64,000 nucleotides of DNA. It comes from Orobanche coerulescens (taxonomy: Eukaryota; Streptophyta; Magnoliopsida; Lamiales; Orobanchaceae). Of this stretch, positions 42,784-54,048 are shown piece after piece. The stretch covers positions 147,050,096 through 147,114,095 of the forward strand of contig CM065802.1 of NCBI GenBank assembly GCA_033398695.1, in the 5' to 3' direction. Numbering within the stretch: position 1 is the stretch's first letter; every line of letters begins with the position of its first letter. A program made the position numbers and the translations under genes. The notes under the pieces were generated by a model that was not told the origin of the DNA, did no database searches, and was given only the letters and a program-made list of their open reading frames with translations.

Positions 42784-45563
42784 TGTAATACCCGTAATTT
42801 CGATTTCCGGTAATTTCTTTTTTATCGGCGGAAGTCCATTTTGACGACTCGGTCATGACCGTTTCGTCAATCCGAGAATGATTAATTCTACACTTTTTGT
42901 CATCCGAGTTCGTTTCGGTATCGTTTTGTTGAGTTCCGTGTCCTTAATCGACTTTTTCACGTGTGAGTTCGACTTTGTAAAGTCACCATTAATTTTTGGA
43001 AACTCCAAAAATTCTGAATCTTTGCAATATTATAGATCATCAAGTTAGCTTTCCAATGGCTCAAACGGTGAGTCAATCTGAGTCCGGACGAAGGAGTTAT
43101 GGTCGAAATAGCTAAGACTGCACGATATGCCTTTTTGGTGTTGGAGTAGGCCGTACCGTGTGCCGCGGCACACTTCGGCTGGGCCGCGGCACTAAGATAG
43201 TGCTGGGCAGTTTTTTTTGGCCGTGGGCCGCGGCACACTTGTCCTGTGCCGCGGCACACAGGGCAGATTAGCCTATTTCTGCGGATTTTGTGAGATGAAT
43301 GCTCATTTCATTTCTTCCTTCATTCCTCCTTCTCTTGGGCGACCTTGTGGCGATTTTTGGGCGGTTTGGCATCATTAATCCCAGAGAACTTCATATTCTT
43401 CAAGTTCTTGGTATGGATTAACAACACCAACAATTGTTCTTCATCATTAATCCAAGGTAAATTCTTGAAACATTACTTTTGGGTGATTTGGGGGTTTTTG
43501 CATTTTTGTCTGATTCATTCCGTGTTGTTGATTAATTTATGTTGGGTATGATTAATCTTGGTAGTATTCTTGTGTTTAACATCATTTAATCCATTGTTCT
43601 TCGTCGAATCAAATTATATTTCTTGATTTCATTCGAATCGACTTTTGGGGAATTTGTTCTTGATTTCGATTCTTGTCCGATTTTGATACATCGGTTGGTG
43701 TAGTATGATGTTATTAATCGTGTTCTATGGGTTGTATATCTATATTTCAAGTTTGTTCAACTCGATTAGTGATTCGAGTGTTCTTGGGAGTTATCGAACA
43801 TTGAGTGTTCGATTAAATGTCCCAATGAGTTTCCCTTCGATAGTTTATTGGGATTTCCGTTGTTTTGACCTTGATTCTCGTCGTAACCATGTGTTATTTT
43901 TCCTTCCGGAGGTTTATAGGTGATCGAGGATTCCGATGTTGAATCCCGTTTGGTGATTGATGATTCGTGTGGTGTTATTCTCGTAGTACTCGTGGTGCTA
44001 TCACGTTCTTGATATTGTTCGGGGTTCGGGGCTATTCGACCGCGTACCATCCATCGTCTCGTTGCGATCGTGATTTCGAGGCAAGTACCTTGCCCATACA
44101 ATTCTTATTTTGTGAATATGATAATTAGTGATCGTCTTTATGTGTTTGTTTGATTGTTTGAAATGAGTTTTCAAAAGATTTGGTTAGCCTTGTTAAAGGC
44201 CCTCTTTCAAAACCGTGTGTGTTTTATGATTGGTGTGTTTCATGAACGAGTATGTGAATCCTATGGATATGTTTGGTGTTAATGATGCACTTGGTATTTA
44301 CGTGTGGACGTGTATTGTTTCATTTCGGTGCATTGTGGTTTGACGTGGTGTTTTGCTAAGTGTTTGATGCCTCTGGATGAATGGTTTGGATATCCATGGT
44401 GTGATATGTTATTTGTGCATGATTACTTCGCTCACCGTGGGTTGGTTCGACGGGACCACGACGGGAATTCCAATGGGTTGCGCCCTGGATTCACGAGTGG
44501 TGAATGTATTTTACTCACCTCGGGGGGTCCGACAGGATCACGGAGGGAATTCCAATGGGTTGGGTCCGGGATTCACGAGTAAAAACTTCACAGGTTGGTG
44601 TATATTTAGTGAATGTATTTTACTCACCTCGGGGGGTCCGACGGGATCACGGAGGGAATTCCAATGGGTTGAGTCCGGGATTCACGAGTAAAAATTTCAC
44701 AGATTGGTGTATATTTAGTGAATGTATTTTACTCACCGTGGGTTGGTTCGATGGGGCCACGACGGGATTTCCAATGGGTTGAGTCCGGGAATCACGAGTG
44801 AAAACTTCACGAGTTGGTATTGATTTTATGTTCGTCGAGGACATGTGACTTGGGTTTTGGCCCTGTGAACTGTTGTCGGTTTTCTATTTGCGAAAACAAA
44901 ACCTTTGGGCTATGACCCTGTTGATTTTTGGAAAGAGAAGGATTCAGTAATCCTAAATTGTTTTCTATTAAAACTCTCGATGGCATTTTAAACTGTTTTA
45001 TAAATTGTTTCCCGTTATTTATGATCTTTCAGTTTTGGAAATATTTACCCAAACTCTTGCATCGGGAAGTACTTTTCCTTACGTTTGGATTTTTGGAGGA
45101 TTCCTGGTTATTGTTATTCGTGGAATGTGAATTGTATGGCTTGTATTTGCACTTTGTTCTTGCACTAGCAAAATAGTGGAGTTTTGCTAACCCCCGAGTA
45201 TTCGGGGGGTGGATGTCTATTTTGCATTCAGGCTTGGAGCATAACACAGGGTCGGCACGAAGGATGATGAAAGATGATCGATACTAATCACATGAGGAAC
45301 CGTACATTGTTTATCGGTTCAATTGTACTTTATTTTCCGCTGCTATATTTTTCCCGTTGTACGGGTATGGTTGTGTTTTGGCCCCTGCGTGGGCATGAGT
45401 TGTATTTGAGTTGTATGTATTTATTAAAATACCAAATCGGTCTACTGAGTCATTTTAGTCTCAAAGGCATGGTTGAGTTGTTATATGTTGTTACCAGCCT
45501 GGTAGATCCTTGAGGAAAGGTTCTACGGCATGTAATATCCCTGAGCGGATTGGGGGTGTTACA
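42784..45563 (+). repeat. LARD-2 3' LTR (2780 bp)
   Basis: Copy of the 5' LTR with palindromes at 43159-43260 and the 109-bp array at 44431-44815. It ends GGGGGTGTTACA; TatGAG-2 sequence resumes with GCGATCGGGCTGG. Confidence 0.93.
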
Positions 45564-46409
45564 GCGATCGGGCTGGAAGACTGGTGATCGTCGTTCGGGC
45601 GCCGATCGCGCTGCTCATAGGCTGAGAAGAAACCTTTGCCTGGCCAGAAAGTCTGTGGCCTTAGCTCGGAAGATTGCGTAGGTCGAGGGTTGGTTCTTCG
45701 TAAGATGCCTGAACATAGGCGAAAGACCATGGAATCCTCCTAGGACCGAGTATAGGGCGATCTCATCACTTACAGGCTCGCCGTTGAGGATGATCTCGTC
45801 TACCCGGTCGATGTAGTCCGAGTTGGACTCTTATTCGCCTTGCTTGATCCGCATCATGCGATGGGGACCTTCTGGCCGAGCGACCCTGGTGGCGAAGTAC
45901 GCTGTGAAGTCGGTCGCCAGTTTGTTAAAGGAGCCGATGCACCGAGGCGGCAATGAGGTGTACCACCTGTGGGCAAGGTCGTCCAGCGTCAGAGGGAACA
46001 TTCGGCACCTGGTCGCGTTAGATGACCCACACCCGGTCATGTAGATGTTGAACTTGCTCAGGTGTGTTTCGGGGTCTGATCTCCCCTCGTACAAAGGTGT
46101 TTGCGGGGGAGCGATCTTATGCTGCACGGAGGCGAGCTCGATGTGGACCGCGAGCGGCTCGCTCGGCCCGACGATCTTGCTCTTGGCGCCTGCTCCGGAT
46201 TCCATGAGCGCCTTCATGTCGTCGAGCTGGCGTTGCATCGCGGCCATTGCTGTAGCATGGTCGCTCGTGGATCGGCTTTTGGAGCGGGAGCCGAGGCGAT
46301 CGTGTACCCATCTCCTGACTCTGCTGCTGCCGACCTCGGCTATTTGGCGAGGGGGAGCCAGACGGCTGGGCTGCCTTCTGGGAGTCGGATAGGCCGAGCT
46401 CCTGGTGAC
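45564..46409 (-). pseudogene. gag: TatGAG-2 Gag, C-terminal half
   Basis: The minus strand continues Gag beyond the Tekay-2 insertion. It reads RSSAYPTPRRQPSRLAPPRQ, a linker, HIELASVQHKIAPPQTPLYE, and the Retrotrans_gag domain CRMFPLTLDDLAHRWYTSLP to RMMRIKQGE. Here the domain is in one frame, unlike TatGAG-1 and TatGAG-3, but a TAA at 45831 (GAA in relatives, a G-to-T change) truncates the last third. The family stop TGA lies at 45615. The segment 45564-45614 belongs to the 3' non-coding region. Confidence 0.87.
46405..46409. other. TSD of Tekay-2 (left copy)
   Basis: GTGAC, repeated exactly at 56439-56443. Confidence 0.93.
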
Positions 46410-46611
46410 TGTAATACCCGGTTGTAATTCAGTAATTATCATTCAGTATTTATCATTCAGTAATTTCACTCATTAATGATCATTTGTCACTCATATTCAA
46501 TCATGGTATTCATCGTTCAGAGTGATTGTATCATCATTCATCACTAATCTAATTGGAGTTTCGTGCCGTGTTTATCATCATTGTCATTTTCATTGTGGGC
46601 TGTGCGTGAGG

Positions 46612-47152
46612 AGTAGCGCACGCTACGTACTCTTTTTAGCGCGTGCTAATTGAGTACAGGTAGCACACGCTACCACTCAGCATTAGCGCACGCTAATGTT
46701 ACCCTGGCTGCAGTCCAGAAGGTACTGGACTGCAGGTGAGTAAGTATCGCGCTAGTGGGTTGTAGTAGCGCACGCTAATATTTGGTGTAGCGCGCGCTAA
46801 GGACGGATCAGGTTGAGTCCAGTGGCTACTGGACTGCATTAGATTAATTCATAGCGCACGCTATGAGTGGTTTTTAGCGTACGCAAACGGTGTAGTAGCG
46901 CACGCTAATTGTTGGTTGTAGCGCATGCTACCGAGATCAGATCAGAGGACAGAAGGTTCTGGACTCCAGTACTGGGCATCAGATAATTCGTTAGCGCACG
47001 CTAACATTTTGGGGTTAGTGCACGCTCAGTGTACAGCCGTAGCGCATGCTACAGAAGGTACGTAGCGCGCGCTACCGCTTTCGGTCAGTGGGTACTGGAC
47101 TACCCAAAATACCCGTTAGCGCACGCTCCGAACAAGGGCTAGCGCATGCTAA
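46612..47152 (+). promoter_or_regulatory. Iterated TAGCGCACGCTA palindromes, Tekay-2 U3 (5' LTR)
   Basis: About sixteen TAGCG..CGCTA sites (centre CA, CG, TG or CT) occur in 540 bp and end about 10 bp before the TATA box. They are interleaved with four copies of a second inverted repeat, of the type AGTCCAG...CTGGACT (for example 46709-46732). The 3' LTR has about eighteen sites (54253-54822). Confidence 0.65.
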
Positions 47153-47162
47153 CCTGGAGTGA

Positions 47163-47173
47163 CTATAAATTGG
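47163..47173 (+). promoter_or_regulatory. TATA-like element, Tekay-2 5' LTR
   Basis: CTATAAATTGG, retained at about 54831-54841 in the 3' LTR, directly after the last palindrome. Confidence 0.6.
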
Positions 47174-48828
47174 ACAGTGTAGGCCAGATTTCGTCATTTA
47201 TCATTCCTTCTCATTTTCTCTTCGGTTTTAGGCGATTTCGAGCAATTTGGAGAGTTTTCTTCGAGGTGTATTCATCTATCATCATCTTCAAGCTCATCAT
47301 TTGGATTAATCATCATTTCATCATCTTCATCACATCAAATCAAGGGTATTAATCTCTTGGATCTAGAATTTCAGATTTTTGGGTTTTTCTTCCGATTTCT
47401 TCGTGTAAGCTTGGATTGTTGTTGGAATATATTAGATATGGATTATCTACCTTGGATAAATGTATTCCTACGGATTTAATGGCTATTTTGGGGATTTATA
47501 TCAAGAACCCTTGGGGTTGACTTCGGTTAATTTGGGGATTTCCGATTGACGTTGTCGTAATCTTGAATTGTGGATTCCTATGGGATTATTGATATCATTG
47601 AAAGTGTTTTGATGGCTTGAAATACTCATCTTTGAGTTGGTTTAGATATATTCGAGTTTGGATATTGTTGTATCGAAGTTTGAGTCGGTTATGATCGTAT
47701 TTGATTCGTGTAATGATCGAATTATTGGTAATTGTGTTATTTAAGGTTGTTCGAGCGACCGACATTTCATTTAGGACGTTGTTCATGGATGGACATTCTT
47801 CATCGTTGTTGAGTAAGTTAATTCTTACTCGGTTAAAAGGATATTCATTCCTTTTGTTGTTGTTCATTCATAATCATAATTCATTCATCATTGTATTAAC
47901 CATATTGAGATTTGTAATTGCCGAATGATCACTTCATTCACGCGGAACGACGGTTCCGATCATTTCATTGAGTTATCAATCACTTCACTGTTATTTCCAT
48001 TCCGGTGAGTCATTCTTGAACTTGTCGAATTATTATTCATTGATATTCATTGTGGTCATTCTCATTCATATGACCTTCTGGGTTCATATTGCGTGGCCGG
48101 GTGCGGATGTGTGGAATTTTTAGTCGAGCACACGATGGTCATATACTGGGTTCACCGATACATTGGACCGTGCACACGGTAAAGCTTAACTCCGTGAGAC
48201 TAATTAGGTACAAGGACGGGTGTGTCCGGTCATTCGTCTTGTACACTTGCACAGAACACTACGGGCGTACTATGATACTCCTCTTCAGCGTAATTCATAA
48301 TTAAGGATATTTCATAACTTCAGTTAAATCATGATTGTGTATTTTCAACCCTTGAGGAAAATTCTAGACAAACACTTAAAATAAAGAAAATATTGATCCC
48401 AAAAGGAACAATAATTCACTGTGTAACTGACCCCGTTGGGGGATTTTGTTTCAAGTCATGGTAAGGCAAAGGCACGGGAAGAGCATGTTGACGGCGAAGA
48501 GTCCCAGTGATACTAGTAGGGGGCCCCAGTCATTCCGCTTAATTCAGTCATTTCAGTCATTCTTATTTCTCTTCATTTGTGTTTCCGCTGCAAATTCCGT
48601 TTGAGACGCTTATTTATTCAGGGTGGTGTATTTTATCTTCATATAAAATATACTAGTATTATGTTTTGTCCTGGTGTAATGTACTTAAGCTCCTCATCGG
48701 AGTATTTGGTAATATAATGTGGTTTGGTACTACAATTATATTATTTAATTCATTAGTTTTCATTCACCTGGTGGGTCCCAGTCGGGGGTCCACGGCACTG
48801 TAATATCCGCCTAGTTTGGGGTGTTACA

Positions 48829-48848
48829 AAGTTAGTATCCGAGCGTGG
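48829..48848 (+). other. Primer binding site of Tekay-2 (diverged Met type)
   Basis: AAGTTAGTATCCGAGCGTGG directly follows the LTR and is a mutated form of the Met-type TTGGTATCAGAGC. Confidence 0.6.
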
Positions 48849-49323
48849 TTTTGAATACTACCTTCCGAGTCATGTCTCATTTGAAATCATCGTCATCGAA
48901 CTAGTATCATTGGACTTTCGCGTCACGTGTGACTTGTGCAGATGCCGAGCCAATCAGACTGAAAGAACTGTAAGATTTCTAACGCCATTGTATAATTTCT
49001 GGCAATAATCATTCATTGATAATTCATCAGTTAACAATCCTCATCATCATTTTCATTTTGACCAGGACGGTTATGCTAACTCATTAATCACTCAATTCAT
49101 TTCATTACTCGGTTGTTGATATGGAAGATCATATCATTAATCTTGTTAACTTGTTCAAGATAATCATTTCAATAATTTCATCAGATAATCATATCACCTC
49201 AGTTAATCATTCATGTAATCACTGTGTTAGAGCGTGTATGCTCATTTTCATCATCTCATGTCATAATCATAACGTGATATTCATGCGGGGAATATAATCA
49301 TCATGTGACTTTCCTACTTCAGT
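48849..49323 (+). other. Tekay-2 untranslated leader
   Basis: 475 bp rich in TCATT repeats, without an ORF. The CGCGTCACGTGTGAC block is shared with Tekay-1. Confidence 0.7.
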
Positions 49324-50625
49324 ATGGAGAGAGCAAGAAGAGGATGCGGAGGACGAGGCCGTGGTGCGGGCCGAATCCCGAGAGCTCGTGTGAATACACG
49401 TGCGAACGCGAGGAATAATGCTAATTCATCGAGCAGCGACGCTGCCACTCATTCACCTGGACGTGATCATTCACTATCGGGGAGTCGTACCTGGGACACA
49501 GCTCAGTCAGAAGGTGTTCGGGTTGACCCACTCGCTTTTATGCAGGTCATGATGGCCCAAATGACGCAGATGGCACAACTTATGGAGACGATGCACAACT
49601 CAGTTAATCAAAATCAATAGGCTCCCCCGCCGCCACCTCAGAGGCAAGAGAGGAATGTGAGCAGTATCATCGGCGACATTTCTCACCAAAGGCCACCTAC
49701 TTTTGAAGGCTCATCTGAGCCGGCGGATATTGTTCATTGGCTCGAACACTTCGAGAAGCTATTTGCGATGGTAGAGTGTCCTGAAGGACACAAAGTTTCA
49801 GTTGCGGCTTACTATCTGGGTAAGAGCGCTCATTCTTGGTGGTTGTCGTTGAAGCCCACCGAAGGATCATGTACTTGGGATCAGTTCAAGACTCTTATAA
49901 TGGAGAGGTATTATCCGGCCCCACTCAGAGAGGCCAAGCTGTCAGAATTACTCACACCCGACCCCTCAGCAGACGAGGATGTTCTCGCCATTGCCGAGAA
50001 ATTTCAGGAACTTCTCCCTTTCGCCTCATCCATCATTCATTCAGAGGCGGATAAAATCAAGTATTTCAGCAAGAGGCTGAAACCCCATATGAGACTACAT
50101 TTTCTTAATCATAATTGCACCACGTTGGCCGAATTCATTAAGAAAGCTCTTACCTATGAGCTTACAGCTAAGGAAATTGCTAAGCAGCAACCTTCGTCTG
50201 CTAGCAAGAAATCGAAGAATCGTAATCAGTCTGAAGGCGGTCAGACAACCTTCAAGAAACCTCGTGCGGGCTCTGCTTTCTCTGAGCGACCTCCTCTGAC
50301 ATCTAAACCCTCGGAATCTCAGTCATGAGCGGCCAGTTCGGCCATCAACTATTTTAATTGTGGAGAACCGGGTCACGTCAGTACCAAATGCCCGAGGCAG
50401 ACTATCACGTGTCATAACTGTGGGATTGCTGGGCATAAGGCCCGTTTTTGCCGTATGGACTCCAAACCTACTCAGACGTCATCTCAGGCCCCTAAGCAGT
50501 CAGCCATTCAGAATCAGGCCACTCAATCAGCGTCGTTTAAAATGATAGGAGCGACTAAAGGTGGAGCCTATAGCCAGCAGACGGAGCGTCGGTGCAGGAC
50601 TAGCAAGCCCGAATTTATGAGATGA
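49324..50625 (+). pseudogene. gag: Tekay-2 Gag, two nonsense codons
   Basis: Chromoviral Gag from ATG 49324 (MERARRGCGGRGRGAGRIPR). All parts are in one frame: the Arg/Gly-rich start, TAG 49618, the capsid domain SSEPADIVHWLEHFEKLFAM to YYPAPLREAKLSELL, the segment HSEADKIKYFSKRLKPHMRL that Tekay-1 has lost, TGA 50326 (CGA in Tekay-1) and two zinc knuckles. The first knuckle reads YFNCGEPGHVSTKC, its first Cys changed to Tyr; the second, CHNCGIAGHKARFC, is intact. The frame closes near 50625 in decayed sequence. Confidence 0.9.
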
Positions 50626-51036
50626 AGAAGACCGATGATCCGAGGCCCGAATGATCTCGGTACACTCGATATTCTATCTCAACTTTGTGTGTACCCTTTT
50701 TGATCTTGGTGCATCGTATTCATTCATTTCCGAGTCATGTTTGAGTAGACTAAATGCGGTAGTGCTACTAGTTGTGAGCCTTATGTCATTGGCCTACGAT
50801 GGTAGACGAATTATCGTGTCGTGAGATTCAATTGTCAATTGACTTCATGGTCGTGCATGGCGGCGGACTTGATCGTAGTAGATTTGCCGAGGCGGCGTCA
50901 TCTTGGGTATTGATTGGATGGATCGTCATGATGCCATCATTAGTGTCCGTAGCGTATGATCACTATCATTTCGACGATGGGGTTGAATGTGTGTTTCGGG
51001 AGGTAATCCCATTGCTACAGTAAGGTCATTAATTAG
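50626..51036 (+). pseudogene. Tekay-2 protease remnant, multiply frameshifted
   Basis: Comparison with Tekay-1 shows the protease in shreds: the active-site segment reads as TTTTTGATCTTGGTGCATCG (about 50695-50714), then CATTGGCCTACGATGGTAG and TTGGGTATTGATTGGATGG (about 50904), each in a different frame. Several small deletions explain this. It is the most degraded part of an otherwise well-kept element. Confidence 0.75.
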
Positions 51037-52572
51037 ATGAAAGCAGTGAGAATACTCAATCAGGGGTGTGTTGGTAATTGTTGCTATATGACCAAAACCG
51101 AGAAATCATCAGTAATGTTGACAGACATTCCGGTAGTGAGGGAATATGCCGATGTTTTTCCAGACGAGTTACCTGGTTTGCCTCCACAGAGGGATGTGGA
51201 ATTCACGATTGAGTTGGAGCCTAGTACGTCCCCGATATCAAAGGCACCGTACCGGATGGACCCGACCGAAATGCAGGAATTAAAGAACCAACTTGAGGAG
51301 TTGTGGGTTATATTCGACCGAGTGCGTCCCCGTGGGGAGCACCAGTGTTATATGTCAAGAAGAAGGATGGTTCTTTTCGCTTGTGTATTGATTATCGGGA
51401 GTTGAATAGGGTGACAATCAAGAATAAGTATCCCTTACCCCGTATTGATGATCTCTTAGATCAACTTGAGGGAGCTTCAGTATTTTCCAAGATCGACTTA
51501 AGATCTGGATATCATCGATTCTTGATTCGAGTCGGATATCGCGAGGACGGCATTTCGAACACGCTATGGTCATTATGAGTTTGTGGTTATGCCGTTTGGA
51601 TTGACTAATGCACCTGCGATATTCATGGAGTTAATGAATCGGGTTTTCATCGACTTTTTGGATCAGTTTGTTGTTGTCTTCATCGATGACATTTTGATTT
51701 ATTCTCGTGATCGGGAGGAACACGAGTTTCACCTTCATCAAGTGCTCGACGTGTTGAGACAAGAACAACTTTATGGGAAGTTTTCAAAATGTGAGTTCTG
51801 GATGTCCGAAGTGACGTTTCTCGGACACGTAATTTCATCAGACGGAGTTCGAGTTGATCCTCAGAAGACGGAGGCTATTCGAGATTGGCTACCTCCGAAG
51901 AATGTTAAGGAAATCCGAAGTTTCCTCGGATTAGCGGGTTATTATCGGCGATTTGTGGAGGGATTTTCTAGAATCGCTCAACCCTTGACGAACCTTTTGC
52001 GAAAGGATAATAAATACACGTGGTCCGACGCGTGTCAACGGAGTATTGAGGAACTCAAGAGCCGGTTAATGTCAGCACCTGTACTTTTCTTGCCGCAGGG
52101 GACAGAAGGATTTGTGGTTTATAGTGATGCGTCCGGACAAGGTCTTGGATGTGTGCTCATGCAGAATGGAAAGGTTATTGCCTATGCTTCACGGCATTTG
52201 AGACCTTACGATGTTAATTATCCGACCCACGACCTGGAGCTAGCAGCCGTGGTGTTCGCTTTGAAAATCTGGCGTCATTACCTTTATGGCGTCACCTGTC
52301 AGATTTTCACCGATCACAAGAGTTTGAAGTATATATTTACTCAGAAGGAGTTAAATATGCGACAGAGGCGGTGGTTGGAACTAATCAAAGATTATGATAT
52401 CGAGATCCTTTACCACCCGGGCAAGGCGAACGTTGTCGCCGACGCCTTGAGTCGTAAGTCCGTTCAGGAGCAGATGCTTGCCCGTTTAACAATTCAGAAG
52501 GAGCTTGGCGAGAATTCCTCGGACCGAGATCGAGGTCAGCTTGGCGAGTTCGAGACTGACTTTGTATGTTAG
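51037..52572 (+). pseudogene. pol: Tekay-2 reverse transcriptase and RNase H
   Basis: The RT begins at 51037 (MKAVRILNQGCVGNCCYMTK) and is broken by a deletion near 51300 and by changes near 51520-51580. From 51583 it runs intact: [20 protein letters not shown], active site [28 protein letters not shown], then RNase H ([54 protein letters not shown]). It ends at TAG 52570 after a frame change near 52500. The pieces are collinear with Tekay-1. Confidence 0.92.
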
Positions 52573-54014
52573 AGATCTCATCGTCACTTGAGGAGGCAAT
52601 CAGAGAGAATCAAGGTTCGGACCCATCATTGTTACGCATCCGTGAGGATGTGGCACAGGGGAAAGCCCCTGGATTCGTGGTCCACGAGGATGGACTTTTG
52701 AGATTTAAGAATCGGTTGTGCGTACCGGCGAATGACGAGTTGAAAAACTTGATTTTGAAAGAAGCTCATGCTACCCCTTATTCTGTTCATCCGGGGTCTA
52801 GCAAGATGTACAAGGACTTGAAACAAAATTACTGGTGGAGTAATATGAAGCGAGAAGTCGCAGAATTTGTTTTGAGATGCTTAACCTGTCAACAAGTTAA
52901 GATTGAACATCAGCGACCGGCGGGTATGCTGAAACCTCTCCCTATTCCAGAATGGAAGTGGGAAGACATTTCTATAGATTTCATCACGAGTTGGCCGACG
53001 AGTCATCGTGGCATGAATACGATCTGGGTAATTGTGGACCGCTTAACTAAATCGGCTCATTTTCTTGAGATTAAGGATACTTGGGGTCCCGAGAGACTTG
53101 TCCAGTTATTCATCAAAGAGATAGTGAGACTGCACGGTACTCCTAAAAGTATCGTTTCTGATTGTGACAGACGGTTTGTGTCGCATTTTTGGAAATCAGT
53201 TCATCGTGCTATGGGAACCCAGCTTAATCTCAGTACCGAGTTTCATCCTCAATCCGACGGACAATCAGAGAGGACTATTCAGACATTAGAGGACATGTTG
53301 AGGGCATGCGTCCTCGATTGGAAAGACGATTGGGAAGCCCAACTACCATTGATCGAGTTCACGTATAATAATAGTTGGCATGCTTCGATTAAGATGGCAC
53401 CTTACGAGGCCTTGTACGGTCGTTGTCGATCTCCTTTTTGTTGGGATTACCTATCAGAATCAATCGGCACCGAGCCCGATATGCTTATAGCCGCCCGTGA
53501 GAAGGTAGCTTTGATCAGGAGTCGTTTGTTGACCGCTCAGAGTAGACAGAAATCATATGCAGATAACAGTCGTCGACCATTAGAGTTTGAGGCAGGTGAC
53601 CATGTGTTGGTCAAGGTATCCCCGAGTCGTGGTATCTTCCATTTTGGGAAGAGGGGAAAGTTGAGTCCGAGATTCATTGGACTGTTTGAGATTTTGGATC
53701 GAGTAGGCGAGTTAGCTTATCGATTGGCTTTACCTCCGGCGTTGAGCCGAATTCATAATGTGTTTCACGTCTCTCAGTTGCGGAAGTATGTTGCCGATCC
53801 GAGTCACATACTTCAGTTCGACGAAATTGAGATCGCCGATGATCATTCATATGAGGAGCGTCCTATACGAGTTTTAGAGCGGCGAATCAAACAGTTGAGG
53901 AATAAGACGATTCCTTTGGTTAAAATTCAGTGGTCAAGACACGGAGTCGAAGAGGCTACTTGGGAAATCGAGGATAGTATGCGGGAGAGTTATCCCGAGT
54001 TGTTTGACCCTTAG
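52566..54014 (+). CDS. Tekay-2 integrase with chromodomain, open frame
   Basis: A 482-codon uninterrupted frame. It has an HHCC module ([18 protein letters not shown] to CLTCQQVK) and an integrase core with DDE positions in [32 protein letters not shown] and [21 protein letters not shown]-binding tail ([19 protein letters not shown]) and chromodomain ([35 protein letters not shown]) follow. The natural stop TAG is at 54012. It would normally be released from the Gag-Pol polyprotein, so the ATG at 52566 is not a true start. One Arg is missing in LYGRCRSP compared with Tekay-1. It is the best-preserved enzyme in the window. Confidence 0.9.
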   Translation: MLEISSSLEEAIRENQGSDPSLLRIREDVAQGKAPGFVVHEDGLLRFKNRLCVPANDELKNLILKEAHATPYSVHPGSSKMYKDLKQNYWWSNMKREVAEFVLRCLTCQQVKIEHQRPAGMLKPLPIPEWKWEDISIDFITSWPTSHRGMNTIWVIVDRLTKSAHFLEIKDTWGPERLVQLFIKEIVRLHGTPKSIVSDCDRRFVSHFWKSVHRAMGTQLNLSTEFHPQSDGQSERTIQTLEDMLRACVLDWKDDWEAQLPLIEFTYNNSWHASIKMAPYEALYGRCRSPFCWDYLSESIGTEPDMLIAAREKVALIRSRLLTAQSRQKSYADNSRRPLEFEAGDHVLVKVSPSRGIFHFGKRGKLSPRFIGLFEILDRVGELAYRLALPPALSRIHNVFHVSQLRKYVADPSHILQFDEIEIADDHSYEERPIRVLERRIKQLRNKTIPLVKIQWSRHGVEEATWEIEDSMRESYPELFDP

Positions 54015-54033
54015 TTTCGGGGACGAAACTCTT

Positions 54034-54048
54034 TTAAGGGGGGGTGTA
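54034..54048 (+). other. Polypurine tract of Tekay-2
   Basis: TAAGGGGGGGTGTA follows TTTCGGGGACGAAACTC and directly precedes the 3' LTR. Confidence 0.78.

Larger units (their letters stand above)
37688..45563 (+). mobile_element. LARD-2: non-coding large retrotransposon derivative
   Basis: 7876-bp element with LTRs 37688-40449 and 42784-45563 (TGTAATACCCGTAATTTCG...GGGGGTGTTACA). The internal domain is only 2.3 kb and has no recognisable gag or pol. The Met-type primer site and the TTTCGGGACGAAACTTC block before the polypurine tract resemble Tekay elements, so the enzymes could come from a Tekay-like helper (inference). LTRs make up 70 percent of the element. Same family as LARD-1. Confidence 0.92.
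46410..48828 (+). repeat. Tekay-2 5' LTR (2419 bp)
   Basis: It starts TGTAATACCCGGTTGTAATT and ends TTTGGGGTGTTACA. The palindrome cluster is at 46612-47152 and the TATA-like box CTATAAATTGG at 47163-47173. It lacks one pair of palindromes near 46742 that the 3' LTR has. Confidence 0.93.
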
